Assembly: GCA_019348475.1 (NCBI GenBank)
Contig: JAHWJJ010000147.1
Coordinates: forward strand, 1-9,493
DNA: 9,493 nucleotides
Source of the DNA: Gemmatimonadota bacterium
Lineage (GTDB): Bacteria > Gemmatimonadota > Gemmatimonadetes > Longimicrobiales > Longimicrobiaceae
Direction of reading: 5' to 3'
Shown here: positions 1-6,394 of the stretch, in pieces
Numbering within the stretch: position 1 is the first letter of the stretch
Layout: every line of letters begins with the position of its first letter
Notes under the pieces: generated by a model
Database searches by the model: none
What the model saw: only the letters and a program-made list of their open reading frames with translations
What the model was told of the DNA's origin: nothing
Made by a program: the position numbers and the translations under genes

Positions 1-165
1 AGGGGACGCTGCCGGCGAGGGGACGGGATCCGCATTTTTTGGATGGGCAGGGATCAAGGTGGCGCGGCGGATGTCTGCCCGGGCACATCATCCACCCGAT
101 TGCGATCTGTAAAAGGCTGCTCCGGCTGGAAGCTGGACGACCGAGCGGACAAGGCCGGGTAGCGC

Positions 166-212
166 TCACCCGTTCACCCGTTCACCCGGTCGCCCTTCAC
201 CCCTTCACCCGA
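166..212. repeat. Degenerate octamer tandem repeat, TCACCCGT-type
   Basis: Successive units start at 166, 174, 182, 190 (a 7-base, altered unit), 197 and 205, with the pattern TCACCC(G/C)N. This is the reverse complement of the GTGAACGG array at 9261-9324. On the minus strand each good unit carries a TGA. Because 8 is not a multiple of 3, the first three units place TGA in all three frames. The stop codon of the neighbouring minus-strand gene (205-207) is the TCA of the last unit. Confidence 0.85.
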
Positions 213-780
213 CCGGTCCGCGCGGACGCCGCACGCGCAGTTCGATGTCGCCGGCCAGCGGGGCGACGTCGCGGTCGGAGAGCGTCAGCGAGGCCCGGGC
301 GCGCTGCACCACGGCGGCCCCGTTCGGCAGCCGCAGACCGAAGGCGAGCTCGGCTTTGCGGCACAGCCGCTCTTCCCACGCGATCAGGTCGCGCGGCACG
401 GTGCGGCCGCCGCGGCGCAGGCGCGCGTGCACTGCCTCGTGCACGATCGACGAGGCCACCTGCTCCGCCGCGAACGTGGCGACGAAGTAGGTGTCCAGGC
501 TGCAGTTGCGCATCTGGTCGAACAGCGCGCGCACGCCGTCCTGGCGTTGCATGAAGATGCGCGAGAAGTCGCGGCGCATGGCGTTCAGCCGCCACGGCGC
601 GTACTCCGTCACCAGCTGCAGCGCGGCGGCGACCCGGTCGAACAGCTCGTCGCTGGTGGCGAACTGGCGGTCGTTGATGAGCCAGACGTCGATGCCGTGG
701 ATGCGGCGCCGTTCGGACTGCGCGCGCAGCAGCGCCTCCTGCGCCCACCCCTGTGGATCCTCGAGGAACTTGCGGATCAT
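205..780 (-). CDS. Unrecognised 191-aa protein with HExxH zinc-protease-like motif
   Basis: I do not recognise the family by name. The notable feature is SSIVHEAVHARL at about residues 110-121: His114, Glu115 and His118 form an HExxH zinc site typical of metallopeptidases. The acidic helix after it (AWEERL, Glu136/137, about 18 residues later) could supply a gluzincin-type third ligand; that is inference. The N-terminal part (about 1-100) looks helical and has no signal peptide or membrane segment, so a cytoplasmic location is likely. The C-terminal tail is Arg/Pro-rich. The ATG overlaps the stop of the DUF72 gene as ATGA, and GGGGAG sits about 5 nt upstream, so the start is well supported and translation is probably coupled. 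The stop codon lies in the octamer repeat. It is the last gene of a four-gene operon. Protease activity is unproven. Confidence 0.8.
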   Translation of the reverse strand: MIRKFLEDPQGWAQEALLRAQSERRRIHGIDVWLINDRQFATSDELFDRVAAALQLVTEYAPWRLNAMRRDFSRIFMQRQDGVRALFDQMRNCSLDTYFVATFAAEQVASSIVHEAVHARLRRGGRTVPRDLIAWEERLCRKAELAFGLRLPNGAAVVQRARASLTLSDRDVAPLAGDIELRVRRPRGPVG

Positions 781-1604
781 CGGTTCTCCCCGGCCGCGCC
801 GTCCAGCCGCGCCATCAGGTCCAGCGCGTTCTGCGGCGCGGCGCCTGCCGCGGTGTTGTCGAAGATGCACCAGACCTGGCGCCCCGCATCCACATCCGCC
901 CGGATGCGCGCGGCGAGCGCGTCCAGGTACTCCGCATCGTACGCGGAGTAGTAGACCCGCGGCGAGCCGTGCAGGCGGTAGTACGCCAGCTCGCGCCATC
1001 CGCCGGGCTCCGCCGCCTGCGGCACGGGCGCCGGGTCCGCGGCCACGCGCGCCGTCTTCCACCGCACCAGCAGGGCGTCCGCCTCCGCCGAGAACCAGCT
1101 GGGGTGCCGCGGCTCGCAGACGGCCGCGGCCCCGGTCCGCGCCCGCAGCGCCGCGAAGAACGCGTCCGCCGCCGGTTCATCGAACCGCAGGCTGGGTGGA
1201 AGCTGAACCAGCAGGCACGCCAGCGCGCCCCCCAGCCCACCGGCTTCGGCCAGGAAGGTGGCGAGCGGTTTTTCCGCATCCACCAGGCGCAGTTCGTGAG
1301 TGATGGTCTTCGGCAGCTTGACGCAGAAGCGGAAGCCCGGGGGCGCGCTCTGCGCCCAGCGCGCCCAGGTGCCCGGGCGGTGCGGCCGGTGGAAGGACGA
1401 ATTGATCTCCACCGCGGGAAAACGCGCGGCGTAGCGCTCCAGGTGCGTCCCCTCCGCGGGAAAGGCGGGCTGCACGTTGCGCGGCAGAGTCCACCCCGCG
1501 CATCCCACCAGCCAGCGGGGGATCGGGCCCGGCGCGGGTGAAGGTTGCCTCTCGTGCGGCGCATCGCGCGGACTATGCCGCGCCACGCTCGCCGGCGTGG
1601 CCAT
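777..1604 (-). CDS. DUF72 (YecE-like) domain protein
   Basis: This is a DUF72-family protein, a TIM-barrel-like fold of unknown biochemical role. Family signatures occur in order: VGCAGW (33-38), EINSSFHR (66-73), FCVKLPKTITHE (93-104), the LLVQLPPSL strand (131-139), EPRHPSW (164-170), YYRLHGSP (208-215) and FDNT (248-251). The full domain is present at about 240 residues. The first 30 residues are Pro/Arg-rich and precede the domain, and no good ribosome binding site precedes the ATG at 1604, so the true start may be later, for example a GTG at 1586. From the ATG it overlaps the patatin gene by 32 nt. Its stop overlaps the next ATG (ATGA). There is no signal peptide, so it is probably cytoplasmic. 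The family call is firm; function is not known. Confidence 0.92.
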   Translation of the reverse strand: MATPASVARHSPRDAPHERQPSPAPGPIPRWLVGCAGWTLPRNVQPAFPAEGTHLERYAARFPAVEINSSFHRPHRPGTWARWAQSAPPGFRFCVKLPKTITHELRLVDAEKPLATFLAEAGGLGGALACLLVQLPPSLRFDEPAADAFFAALRARTGAAAVCEPRHPSWFSAEADALLVRWKTARVAADPAPVPQAAEPGGWRELAYYRLHGSPRVYYSAYDAEYLDALAARIRADVDAGRQVWCIFDNTAAGAAPQNALDLMARLDGAAGENR

Positions 1605-2805
1605 TGATGAAGCGGTCGATCTCCTCGCCGCGGCGCTCGGCGTCGGACTCGCCCAGCGACATCAGCCGCTTGGCGTAGTCGTCCTGGAACATGATCATGC
1701 TCAGCACGTCGGGCGACCGCGTTTCGCGCGTGCCCAGCCCGCGCGTAAGGAGGCGAAAGGCGCGAGGCAGGCGCGGCTCGTACTCCGCCGCGATGCGGGC
1801 CAGGTCCTTGGAGGGGCGCATCACCAGCACCTCCACGATGCGCATTCCTTCGCGCCGCTCGGGGGGGATGCGGTCCAGCACCACGTTCATCCGCTCCATC
1901 CGCGCCACGTCCTGGTCCACCAGCTCCAGAAAGACGGCGTCCAGCAGCAGCCCGATCACCTGCGCGGGGGGCGGGTACCCCACGATCTCGGGGGTGGAGG
2001 CCTCGCCGCGGCTGCGGTCGTAGCGGGTGGAGACCGTCAGGATCTTGCTGGCGCCCAGGTGCAGGGCGGGGGACAGCGGCGCCGTGAGGCGGATGCCGCC
2101 GTCGCCGTACCAGTTGGGCCCGATCTGCACCGCGGGAAAGAACAGCGGCAGCGCGGCCGACGCCATCACGTGGTCCACCGTGATGCGGCAGTGGCGGCTG
2201 ATGCGCCCCGGCCGCTCCCACGTCTCCACCTCGCGCCCCTGCGTCCAGATGACCGACTGCCCCGTGGTGTAGTCGGTGGTGCTGATGGCCACCGCGCGCA
2301 GGTTGCCTCGCTGCAGGTTGTAGTCGATCCCCGTCAGCTCGCCGTGCACCGGCGCCAGCGCTTCTTCCAGGAACTGCCGCAGCGGCGCCGTGTCCACCAG
2401 CGCCCGCGTGCGCGCCGTCGCCATCCCCCCCGACGTAAGGCGCAGCCCCCACCGGCCGATGTTCCCCGCCAGCGAAGCCATGTCCACGCGAAAGATCCGT
2501 TCGGGGATCAGCTCCGCCCACAGCCCCGCCAGCTCGTCCGCCGCCTGCCGGAAGGTCCCGTGGTGCTGCGCCAGCAGGGCCACGTTGATGGCCCCCGCCG
2601 ACACCCCGGTCTGGATGGGGATGCGCAGCTCGGGATAGGTGCGCGCCAGGTAGCGCAGCAGCCCCACCTGGTACGCCCCGCGCGCGCCGCCGCCCGTGAG
2701 CACCAGCGCCAGCTCGCCGCGGTCGGTGACGGCGCCGGTGGAGGGCGCGAACTCCCGCCCCGCCTGCGACGGCGCGAGCGGCGGGGAATCGGCCGGATCC
2801 GGCAT
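1573..2805 (-). CDS. Patatin-like phospholipase family protein
   Basis: A patatin-family serine lipid acyl hydrolase with a Ser-Asp dyad. From the ATG at 2805 (410 residues) the oxyanion loop GGGARGAYQVG begins at about residue 38. The nucleophile elbow GVSAG has Ser69. The conserved ASAALPLFFP lies at 215-224 and the catalytic DGG has Asp235, in the patatin order. The region after about residue 270 is mostly helical and typical of bacterial members. There is no signal peptide or transmembrane segment, so a cytoplasmic or membrane-peripheral location is likely; the substrate is unknown. A GTG at 2814 is also in frame. I prefer the ATG because AGGTGG (2811-2816) sits 5 nt before it. The gene starts about 10 nt after the amidohydrolase stop, so cotranscription is likely. 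Confidence 0.93.
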   Translation of the reverse strand: MPDPADSPPLAPSQAGREFAPSTGAVTDRGELALVLTGGGARGAYQVGLLRYLARTYPELRIPIQTGVSAGAINVALLAQHHGTFRQAADELAGLWAELIPERIFRVDMASLAGNIGRWGLRLTSGGMATARTRALVDTAPLRQFLEEALAPVHGELTGIDYNLQRGNLRAVAISTTDYTTGQSVIWTQGREVETWERPGRISRHCRITVDHVMASAALPLFFPAVQIGPNWYGDGGIRLTAPLSPALHLGASKILTVSTRYDRSRGEASTPEIVGYPPPAQVIGLLLDAVFLELVDQDVARMERMNVVLDRIPPERREGMRIVEVLVMRPSKDLARIAAEYEPRLPRAFRLLTRGLGTRETRSPDVLSMIMFQDDYAKRLMSLGESDAERRGEEIDRFINGHAGERGAA

Positions 2806-2810
2806 CCGCG

Positions 2811-2816
2811 CCACCT
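2811..2816 (-). promoter_or_regulatory. Ribosome binding site of patatin gene
   Basis: AGGTGG on the minus strand lies 5 nt before the ATG at 2805 and overlaps the TGA stop of the amidohydrolase gene. It favours the ATG over the in-frame GTG at 2814, which overlaps the site itself. Confidence 0.6.
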
Positions 2817-4594
2817 CAGCGGCGAAAGACGATCCGGCCGCCCACGACCGTCAGCGCCGGCGCGGCCTGCAGGATCTCCAGCTCGGGAATCGTCAGCAGG
2901 TCGCGGTCCCAGACCACCAGGTCCGCCAGCATCCCGGGGCGCAGCGTTCCCTTGCGCTCCTCCTCCCACTCCCCGTACGCGGAGGCGGCGGTGTAAAGGC
3001 GGATGGCCTCCTCGCGCGTAAGCCGCTGCTCCGGCAGCCACCCCCCCGGCGGCACCCCCGGCTCCTCGCGGCTCTGCCGGGTGACGGCGCTGTAGATCCC
3101 CTCCACCGGCGGCATGGGCTCCACGGGAAAGTCGGTGCCGAAGATGACGACGGCCCCCGCGTCCAGCAGCGACCGCCACGCGTACGCCCCCTCCCGCGCG
3201 CGTTCGGGGCCGATGCGGGCTTCGGCCCAGCGCATGTCGCTGGTGGCGTGGGTGGGCTGCATGGACGCGATCACCCCCAGTTCGCGAAAGCGGGGGATGT
3301 CGTCCCGGTCCACCACCTGGGCGTGCTCGATGCGGTGGCGGCGCGGGCGCGGCCCGTTGGCGCGCGCGGCGCGCTCGAACGCGTCCAGCGCCTGCCGGTT
3401 CGCCGCGTCGCCGATGGCGTGCAGGAGTACCTGCAGGCCGGCGGCGTCCGCCGCCGTCACCAGCGAGTCCAGCTGCGCGCGCGTGTACTGCGGCAGGCCG
3501 TGCGTGGAGTGGTCGTCGGCGAACGGCTCCAGCAGGGCCGCCGTGCGCGAGCCCAAGGTGCCGTCGGTGTACCCCTTGAGCATCCCCATCCGCAGCCACT
3601 CGTCCCCGAAGCCGGCGGTTACGCCCAGGGCGTCCAGGGCCTGGATGGTCCGCATCTCCAGCGGGTGCCACCCGTACACCCGCACGGTGAGCGAGTCCGC
3701 GTCGAGCAGTTCCTTGTAGATCTGCATGTCCGTTCCCGACACGTCCGTCTGCACGCTCGTCACGCCCGTGCGCGCGGCCATCTCCAGCGCCGCCGTGATG
3801 CCGCGGCGGGTGCGCGTGCGCGTGGGCGCGGGGACGTGGCGGCCGATCAGCCCTTCCGCGGACTCCTTGAAGATGCCGGTCGCCTCGCCGCGCGCGTCGC
3901 GCACCACCTCGCCGCCGGGCGGGTTGGGCGTGGTGCGGTCGATGCCGGCCAGGCGCATGGCGGCGGCGTTGGCCCACGAGGTGTGGCCGTCCACCCGCGA
4001 CAGGAAGACCGGGTTGTTGGGTGCGGCGCGGTCCAGCACTTCCTTCGTCGGCCAGCCGCCGGGCCCCAGCTCCGACGCCGGGAGGCGGGTGTGGTCCCAG
4101 CCGCGGCCCAGGATCCACTCCCCCGGCTGCGCCTGCGCGGCCGCCTCGGCCACGCGCCGCTCGATCTCGGCCAGCGAGTTGGTGCCCAGCAGGCTGACGT
4201 TCAGCAACCCCTGGCCGCCCGAGCTGAAGTGGATATGCGCGTCGTTGAACCCCGGCGTCACCAGGCGGCCGCGCAGGTCGATGACCTCGGTGCCGCGCCC
4301 GGCGAACCGCCGCACCTCGGCGTCCGTGCCCACGGCCAGCACGCGCCCGTCGCGGATGGCGATGGCCTGCGCCACGGTGTTGGCGCTGTCCGCCAGGAAC
4401 ACGCGCCCCCCCACGAACACCATGTCCGCCGCGCTCGCCTCGTCCGCCGGACCGTCGCGCCCCTGCGGCCACCCGGGGGAGCGGGGCCCCTCGGGCATCC
4501 CCATGGGGTTGGGATGCGCGACCGGGGGTGCCTGGCGCGACGGCTGGCAGGCGGAGAGCGCGCAGAGCGCGAGCAGGATGGAGCGGGCTTTCAT
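2816..4594 (-). CDS. Amidohydrolase-3 (YtcJ-like) family lipoprotein
   Basis: A 592-residue metal-dependent hydrolase of the amidohydrolase-3/YtcJ group, whose members act on amide or related C-N bonds; the substrate here is unknown. The N-terminus is a lipoprotein signal: MKARS, a hydrophobic stretch, then lipobox LSAC with Cys16. It is followed by a Pro/Gly-rich linker to about residue 50, so the enzyme is probably membrane-anchored outside the cytoplasm. Metal-site signatures: NDAHIH (His120, His122), GMLKGYTDG (Lys340, probably the bridging or carbamylated lysine), LHAIGD (His392), IEHAQ (His424) and GTDFPVE (Asp488). The start at 4594 is chosen because it gives a clean signal peptide and lies about 40 nt downstream of a strong promoter. 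The longer open frame to 4741 would begin upstream of that promoter. It is the first gene of the operon. Confidence 0.93.
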   Translation of the reverse strand: MKARSILLALCALSACQPSRQAPPVAHPNPMGMPEGPRSPGWPQGRDGPADEASAADMVFVGGRVFLADSANTVAQAIAIRDGRVLAVGTDAEVRRFAGRGTEVIDLRGRLVTPGFNDAHIHFSSGGQGLLNVSLLGTNSLAEIERRVAEAAAQAQPGEWILGRGWDHTRLPASELGPGGWPTKEVLDRAAPNNPVFLSRVDGHTSWANAAAMRLAGIDRTTPNPPGGEVVRDARGEATGIFKESAEGLIGRHVPAPTRTRTRRGITAALEMAARTGVTSVQTDVSGTDMQIYKELLDADSLTVRVYGWHPLEMRTIQALDALGVTAGFGDEWLRMGMLKGYTDGTLGSRTAALLEPFADDHSTHGLPQYTRAQLDSLVTAADAAGLQVLLHAIGDAANRQALDAFERAARANGPRPRRHRIEHAQVVDRDDIPRFRELGVIASMQPTHATSDMRWAEARIGPERAREGAYAWRSLLDAGAVVIFGTDFPVEPMPPVEGIYSAVTRQSREEPGVPPGGWLPEQRLTREEAIRLYTAASAYGEWEEERKGTLRPGMLADLVVWDRDLLTIPELEILQAAPALTVVGGRIVFRR

Positions 4595-4637
4595 GCCAGT
4601 TCCCGGGCTGTTGATGACGTGAGGCAGGATCGGCTTC

Positions 4638-4666
4638 ATCATACGCGCGCGGACGCGCCGTGACAA
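4638..4666 (-). promoter_or_regulatory. Sigma70-type promoter of the four-gene minus-strand operon
   Basis: On the minus strand, TTGTCA (4661-4666, 5/6 to consensus) and TATGAT (4638-4643, 5/6) are separated by exactly 17 nt. Transcription would start near 4631, leaving a leader of roughly 37 nt before the ATG at 4594. Between this promoter and the divergent gene at 4840 I see no other strong signal. A weak plus-strand candidate, TTGCGT-N17-TAGGTT (4769-4797), is too poor to list separately. Confidence 0.75.
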
Positions 4667-4839
4667 ACCGAGGGGTGAGGGCTCCGACGGAGGCGGCAAT
4701 CCAGCGCCTGACGAAATCCGCGTCCGTCCGCCCGTGCGCACTCCCGCTGGCGGATTACGACAGCGGCTTGCGTACGGAGTGGACGATGCTTAGGTTGCGT
4801 CTACTCTGTTTGCTTGTCACTGGCTTCGCGACGTAGTAC

Positions 4840-5462
4840 ATGGAGCTCTCGGTCCTCACGCTGCGCGTTGTCCTGCTCTTCTTCCCCGGCGTACTGTGCG
4901 CGCTTGTGGTGCACTCGCTCACGATTCAGCGTGAGCGGACGACGCCGCAGTTTCTGACCAGCGCTTTCGTGTACGGCGTGTCCACGTACCTTCTGCTCGC
5001 GGCGCTGAGGGCAGGGTCCGCCGGGGTGGCGGACGTGTTCGGCTGGCCAGCGCCGCCGCGGGTTACGTTCTTCGCCGCGCTGACGGACGAACGCGCGCGC
5101 ATCGCGTGGGGCGAGATCGGTCTATCGGCGGTCGTCGCGCTCGTGCTCGCGCTGCTTCTTGCAGCGGCCGGGAATCACAACCTGCTTCACCGTCTGGCGG
5201 AGCGCTGCGGTATCTCCCGCCGCTTCGGGGAGCCAGACGTATGGTCGCACTTCCTCAATTCGCCAGAGATTCGGTGGATCGCGTTTCGGCCGACGTTGTG
5301 TATGAGGGATGGGTTGAGGCATTCTCGGACACGGGGGAAAGCCCGGAAATCGTGCTGCGTGACGTGAACGTATATCGGAATTCATCCGGTACTAAACTCT
5401 ACGACCGATCGCGCGTATACTTGACGCCGGACAAACAGTCGCTCGTCATCGAAGAAGCGTGA
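4840..5462 (+). pseudogene. DUF6338 membrane protein, frameshifted
   Basis: The 5' frame runs 4840-5367 (175 codons) and the 3' frame continues to 5462. The 5' frame encodes hydrophobic segments at about residues 5-27, 38-58 and 92-110. A cytosolic part with DVWSHFLNSPEIRWIAF follows, then unrelated sequence up to the stop. The other frame carries the expected continuation: VVYEGWVEAFSD, IVLRDVNVYRN, and a C-terminus ending SLVIEEA. Joining the frames near 5285-5300 gives about 207 residues, a plausible DUF6338 length and layout. The change equals one missing base. No slippery heptamer is visible, so a mutation or sequence error is likelier than programmed shifting. An in-frame TAG lies just before the ATG, which fixes the upstream limit. 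No strong ribosome binding site is seen. The region is less GC-rich than its neighbours, a hint of transfer. Family function is unknown to me. Confidence 0.75.
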
Positions 5463-5464
5463 GA

Positions 5465-5470
5465 AAGGAG
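5465..5470 (+). promoter_or_regulatory. Ribosome binding site of small proline-rich ORF
   Basis: AAGGAG lies 6 nt before the ATG at 5477 and starts 3 nt after the DUF6338 stop. It picks this ATG over the in-frame GTG at 5459, which lies upstream of the site. Confidence 0.75.
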
Positions 5471-5476
5471 CCGCAA

Positions 5477-5653
5477 ATGCGAAATCCTGTTCCGCCACTC
5501 AAGCCAGGGAAGTACAACAAGGGCGGGCGAAATCCGGAGCCGAGCACGCCCCGACCCGCAAACCCGCCTCCGCCGATGGGATTGCCGGGATGGGTCACCT
5601 CGCCGGCCGAGTCACCACCGTCGCCATGGCTACCGGAGTGTCCGAAGCCCTGA
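5477..5653 (+). CDS. Small proline-rich protein of unknown function (58 aa)
   Basis: I do not recognise this protein. It has 58 residues, is rich in Pro, Gly and Asn, has no hydrophobic segment, and should be largely disordered. It opens MRNPVPPLKPGKYNKGG, has PANPPPPMGLPGW in the middle, and ends PWLPECPKP with a single Cys. Support for it being real: an AAGGAG site with 6-nt spacing, a start 15 nt after the DUF6338 stop, and a hairpin terminator-like structure about 30 nt after its stop. It is probably cotranscribed with the DUF6338 gene and may be a partner of that membrane protein; this is inference. Low-complexity composition makes homology calls unreliable. Confidence 0.65.
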   Translation: MRNPVPPLKPGKYNKGGRNPEPSTPRPANPPPPMGLPGWVTSPAESPPSPWLPECPKP

Positions 5654-5682
5654 ACCCGGTCTGAGGCTCTTCGCGACGAGAG

Positions 5683-5714
5683 GAATGCCGCCTGGTTTGG
5701 ACCGGGCGGCATTC
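5683..5714. terminator. Strong hairpin between convergent genes (likely bidirectional terminator)
   Basis: GAATGCCGCCTGGT (5683-5696) pairs with ACCGGGCGGCATTC (5701-5714). This gives a 14-bp stem with one G-T pair and a TTGG tetraloop. It lies about 30 nt after the small ORF stop and about 35 nt past the stop of the minus-strand gene ending at 5750. Neither side has a clear T-tract, so intrinsic termination is plausible but not certain. Confidence 0.65.
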
Positions 5715-5749
5715 TCGTGTCCCGGACGCGTGCGCCCCTTCTCCTCGTC

Positions 5750-6019
5750 TCAGGACGGCGCCCGGTATTGCGGGTCGTTGTACATCTTGAACTGTCGATA
5801 CACCTTCGGCACCACGCGCCCGCTGGCGACGTCGGCCAGCAGCGTCGTGAGCTCCTCGGCCAGATCGTCCCGCTGCGCGCGGAGGACGGAGAGGCGGTCC
5901 AGGCAGCGCGCGCGAAACTCGGCGTCGGCGTCGGCGCGGTCGGCCTGCTCCTGCATGTGGTAGATCTTCAGCTCCACGATGCTCAGCTTGTCGGCCAGCG
6001 ACCCGACGGTCTCAGCCAC
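5750..6019 (-). CDS. DUF4254 protein, C-terminal half
   Basis: The 89 residues match what I know of the C-terminal half of DUF4254 proteins: [19 protein letters not shown] (about 7-25), then a helix with [16 protein letters not shown], and the family-typical ending [14 protein letters not shown]. It is helical or coiled-coil with no signal or membrane segment. DUF4254 genes commonly sit in LPS or glycan loci beside GT9 glycosyltransferases, as here; the biochemical role is unknown. The start is GTG at 6019 with GGAGGGG a few nt upstream. It overlaps the stop of the N-terminal-half gene by 8 nt (GTGGCTGA). Normally one polypeptide carries both halves. This could be a genuine coupled split gene or a frameshifted gene. 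Confidence 0.82.
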   Translation of the reverse strand: MAETVGSLADKLSIVELKIYHMQEQADRADADAEFRARCLDRLSVLRAQRDDLAEELTTLLADVASGRVVPKVYRQFKMYNDPQYRAPS

Positions 6020-6233
6020 CGGCCCCTCCGCCGCGCGCGTCGCGCACCGCCTGCATCACCGCCTCGTCGATGCGCTCGATGAGGTCGTTGCGCCGCTGGT
6101 TCAGCCTGTCTACCGCGCGCTTGGCGGCGGCCACCTGGTGGTCGTCGTCGGAGCGCGCCCTGTCCTCCTCGTGCCACAACTCCACGTTGGTCTGGGCCAG
6201 GCGCGCGATCAGGGTACCGATGGTGTCGTTCAT
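6012..6233 (-). CDS. DUF4254 protein, N-terminal half
   Basis: The 73 residues resemble the first half of DUF4254 proteins: [13 protein letters not shown] (about 15-27) and [19 protein letters not shown] (about 39-57), which correspond to the W..ED.aR and KR.ID..NQ.R.D..E.ID pattern. It then runs into a Gly-rich tail (DARGGGAGG) and a TGA. The next gene downstream on the same strand continues with the C-terminal half in another frame. ATG at 6233 is the first good start; no clear ribosome binding site is visible. The N-terminus is shorter than in the full-length proteins I recall. A one-base difference in the GGGG run at 6023-6026 would alter the reading frame, so a recent frameshift or sequence error is possible. 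Confidence 0.75.
   Translation of the reverse strand: MNDTIGTLIARLAQTNVELWHEEDRARSDDDHQVAAAKRAVDRLNQRRNDLIERIDEAVMQAVRDARGGGAGG
6023..6029 (-). promoter_or_regulatory. Ribosome binding site of DUF4254 C-terminal half
   Basis: GGAGGGG on the minus strand precedes the GTG at 6019 by 3-5 nt and lies inside the Gly-rich end of the upstream half-gene. It supports independent, coupled initiation of the second half. The same G-run is also a likely site for a length error. Confidence 0.45.
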
Positions 6234-6308
6234 CCCGCGGTCTCGTCAGGTCGGTTGAAGCGGGCGCGAATGTACGCGCGGCGCCCCCCCCGCGCCATCC
6301 CGCCGCGT

Positions 6309-6338
6309 TTGCCGCGCGCGGCCCGCGGCGGCTATGTT
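6309..6338 (+). promoter_or_regulatory. Candidate promoter of the GT9 gene pair
   Basis: TTGCCG (6309-6314) and TATGTT (6333-6338) are separated by 18 nt, each 4/6 to consensus. The start point would fall near 6345, about 50 nt before the TTG start at 6395. It lies in the 161-nt divergent gap between the DUF4254 and GT9 genes. I see no comparable minus-strand promoter there. Confidence 0.4.
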
Positions 6339-6394
6339 CGGCGCCCGTTCCGCCCGCCCGCGGGCACGCGCGCCACGGCCGCACCGCCACGCCA

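Noticed and set aside
1..165. A gene fragment or RNA gene at the left edge
   Set aside because: No coding pattern, tRNA-like fold or family motif seen; the plus-strand open frame from 39 has shadow-like composition and runs into the real minus-strand gene.
166..212. CRISPR array
   Set aside because: Units are 8 bp and contiguous with no spacers; the same holds for 9261-9324.
1477..4663. Very long plus-strand open frames opposite the operon
   Set aside because: They are antisense to genes with clear catalytic motifs, have Arg/His/Gly-rich composition, and reflect the scarcity of stops in high-GC DNA.
4701..4757. Inverted repeats CCAGCG/CGCTGG and AATCCGC/GCGGATT in the divergent intergenic region
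   Set aside because: Stems of only 6-7 bp with long spacers that share a base; expected by chance at this GC content, so no operator is claimed.
5280..5310. Programmed -1 frameshifting to make full-length DUF6338 protein
   Set aside because: No X XXY YYZ slippery heptamer and no obvious downstream stimulatory hairpin.
5750..6233. The two small minus-strand genes as a tandem duplication of one another
   Set aside because: They show some similarity (T-(I/V)-G-x-L start, DRL...R.DL), but each fits a different half of DUF4254, in the right order, so a split gene explains them better.
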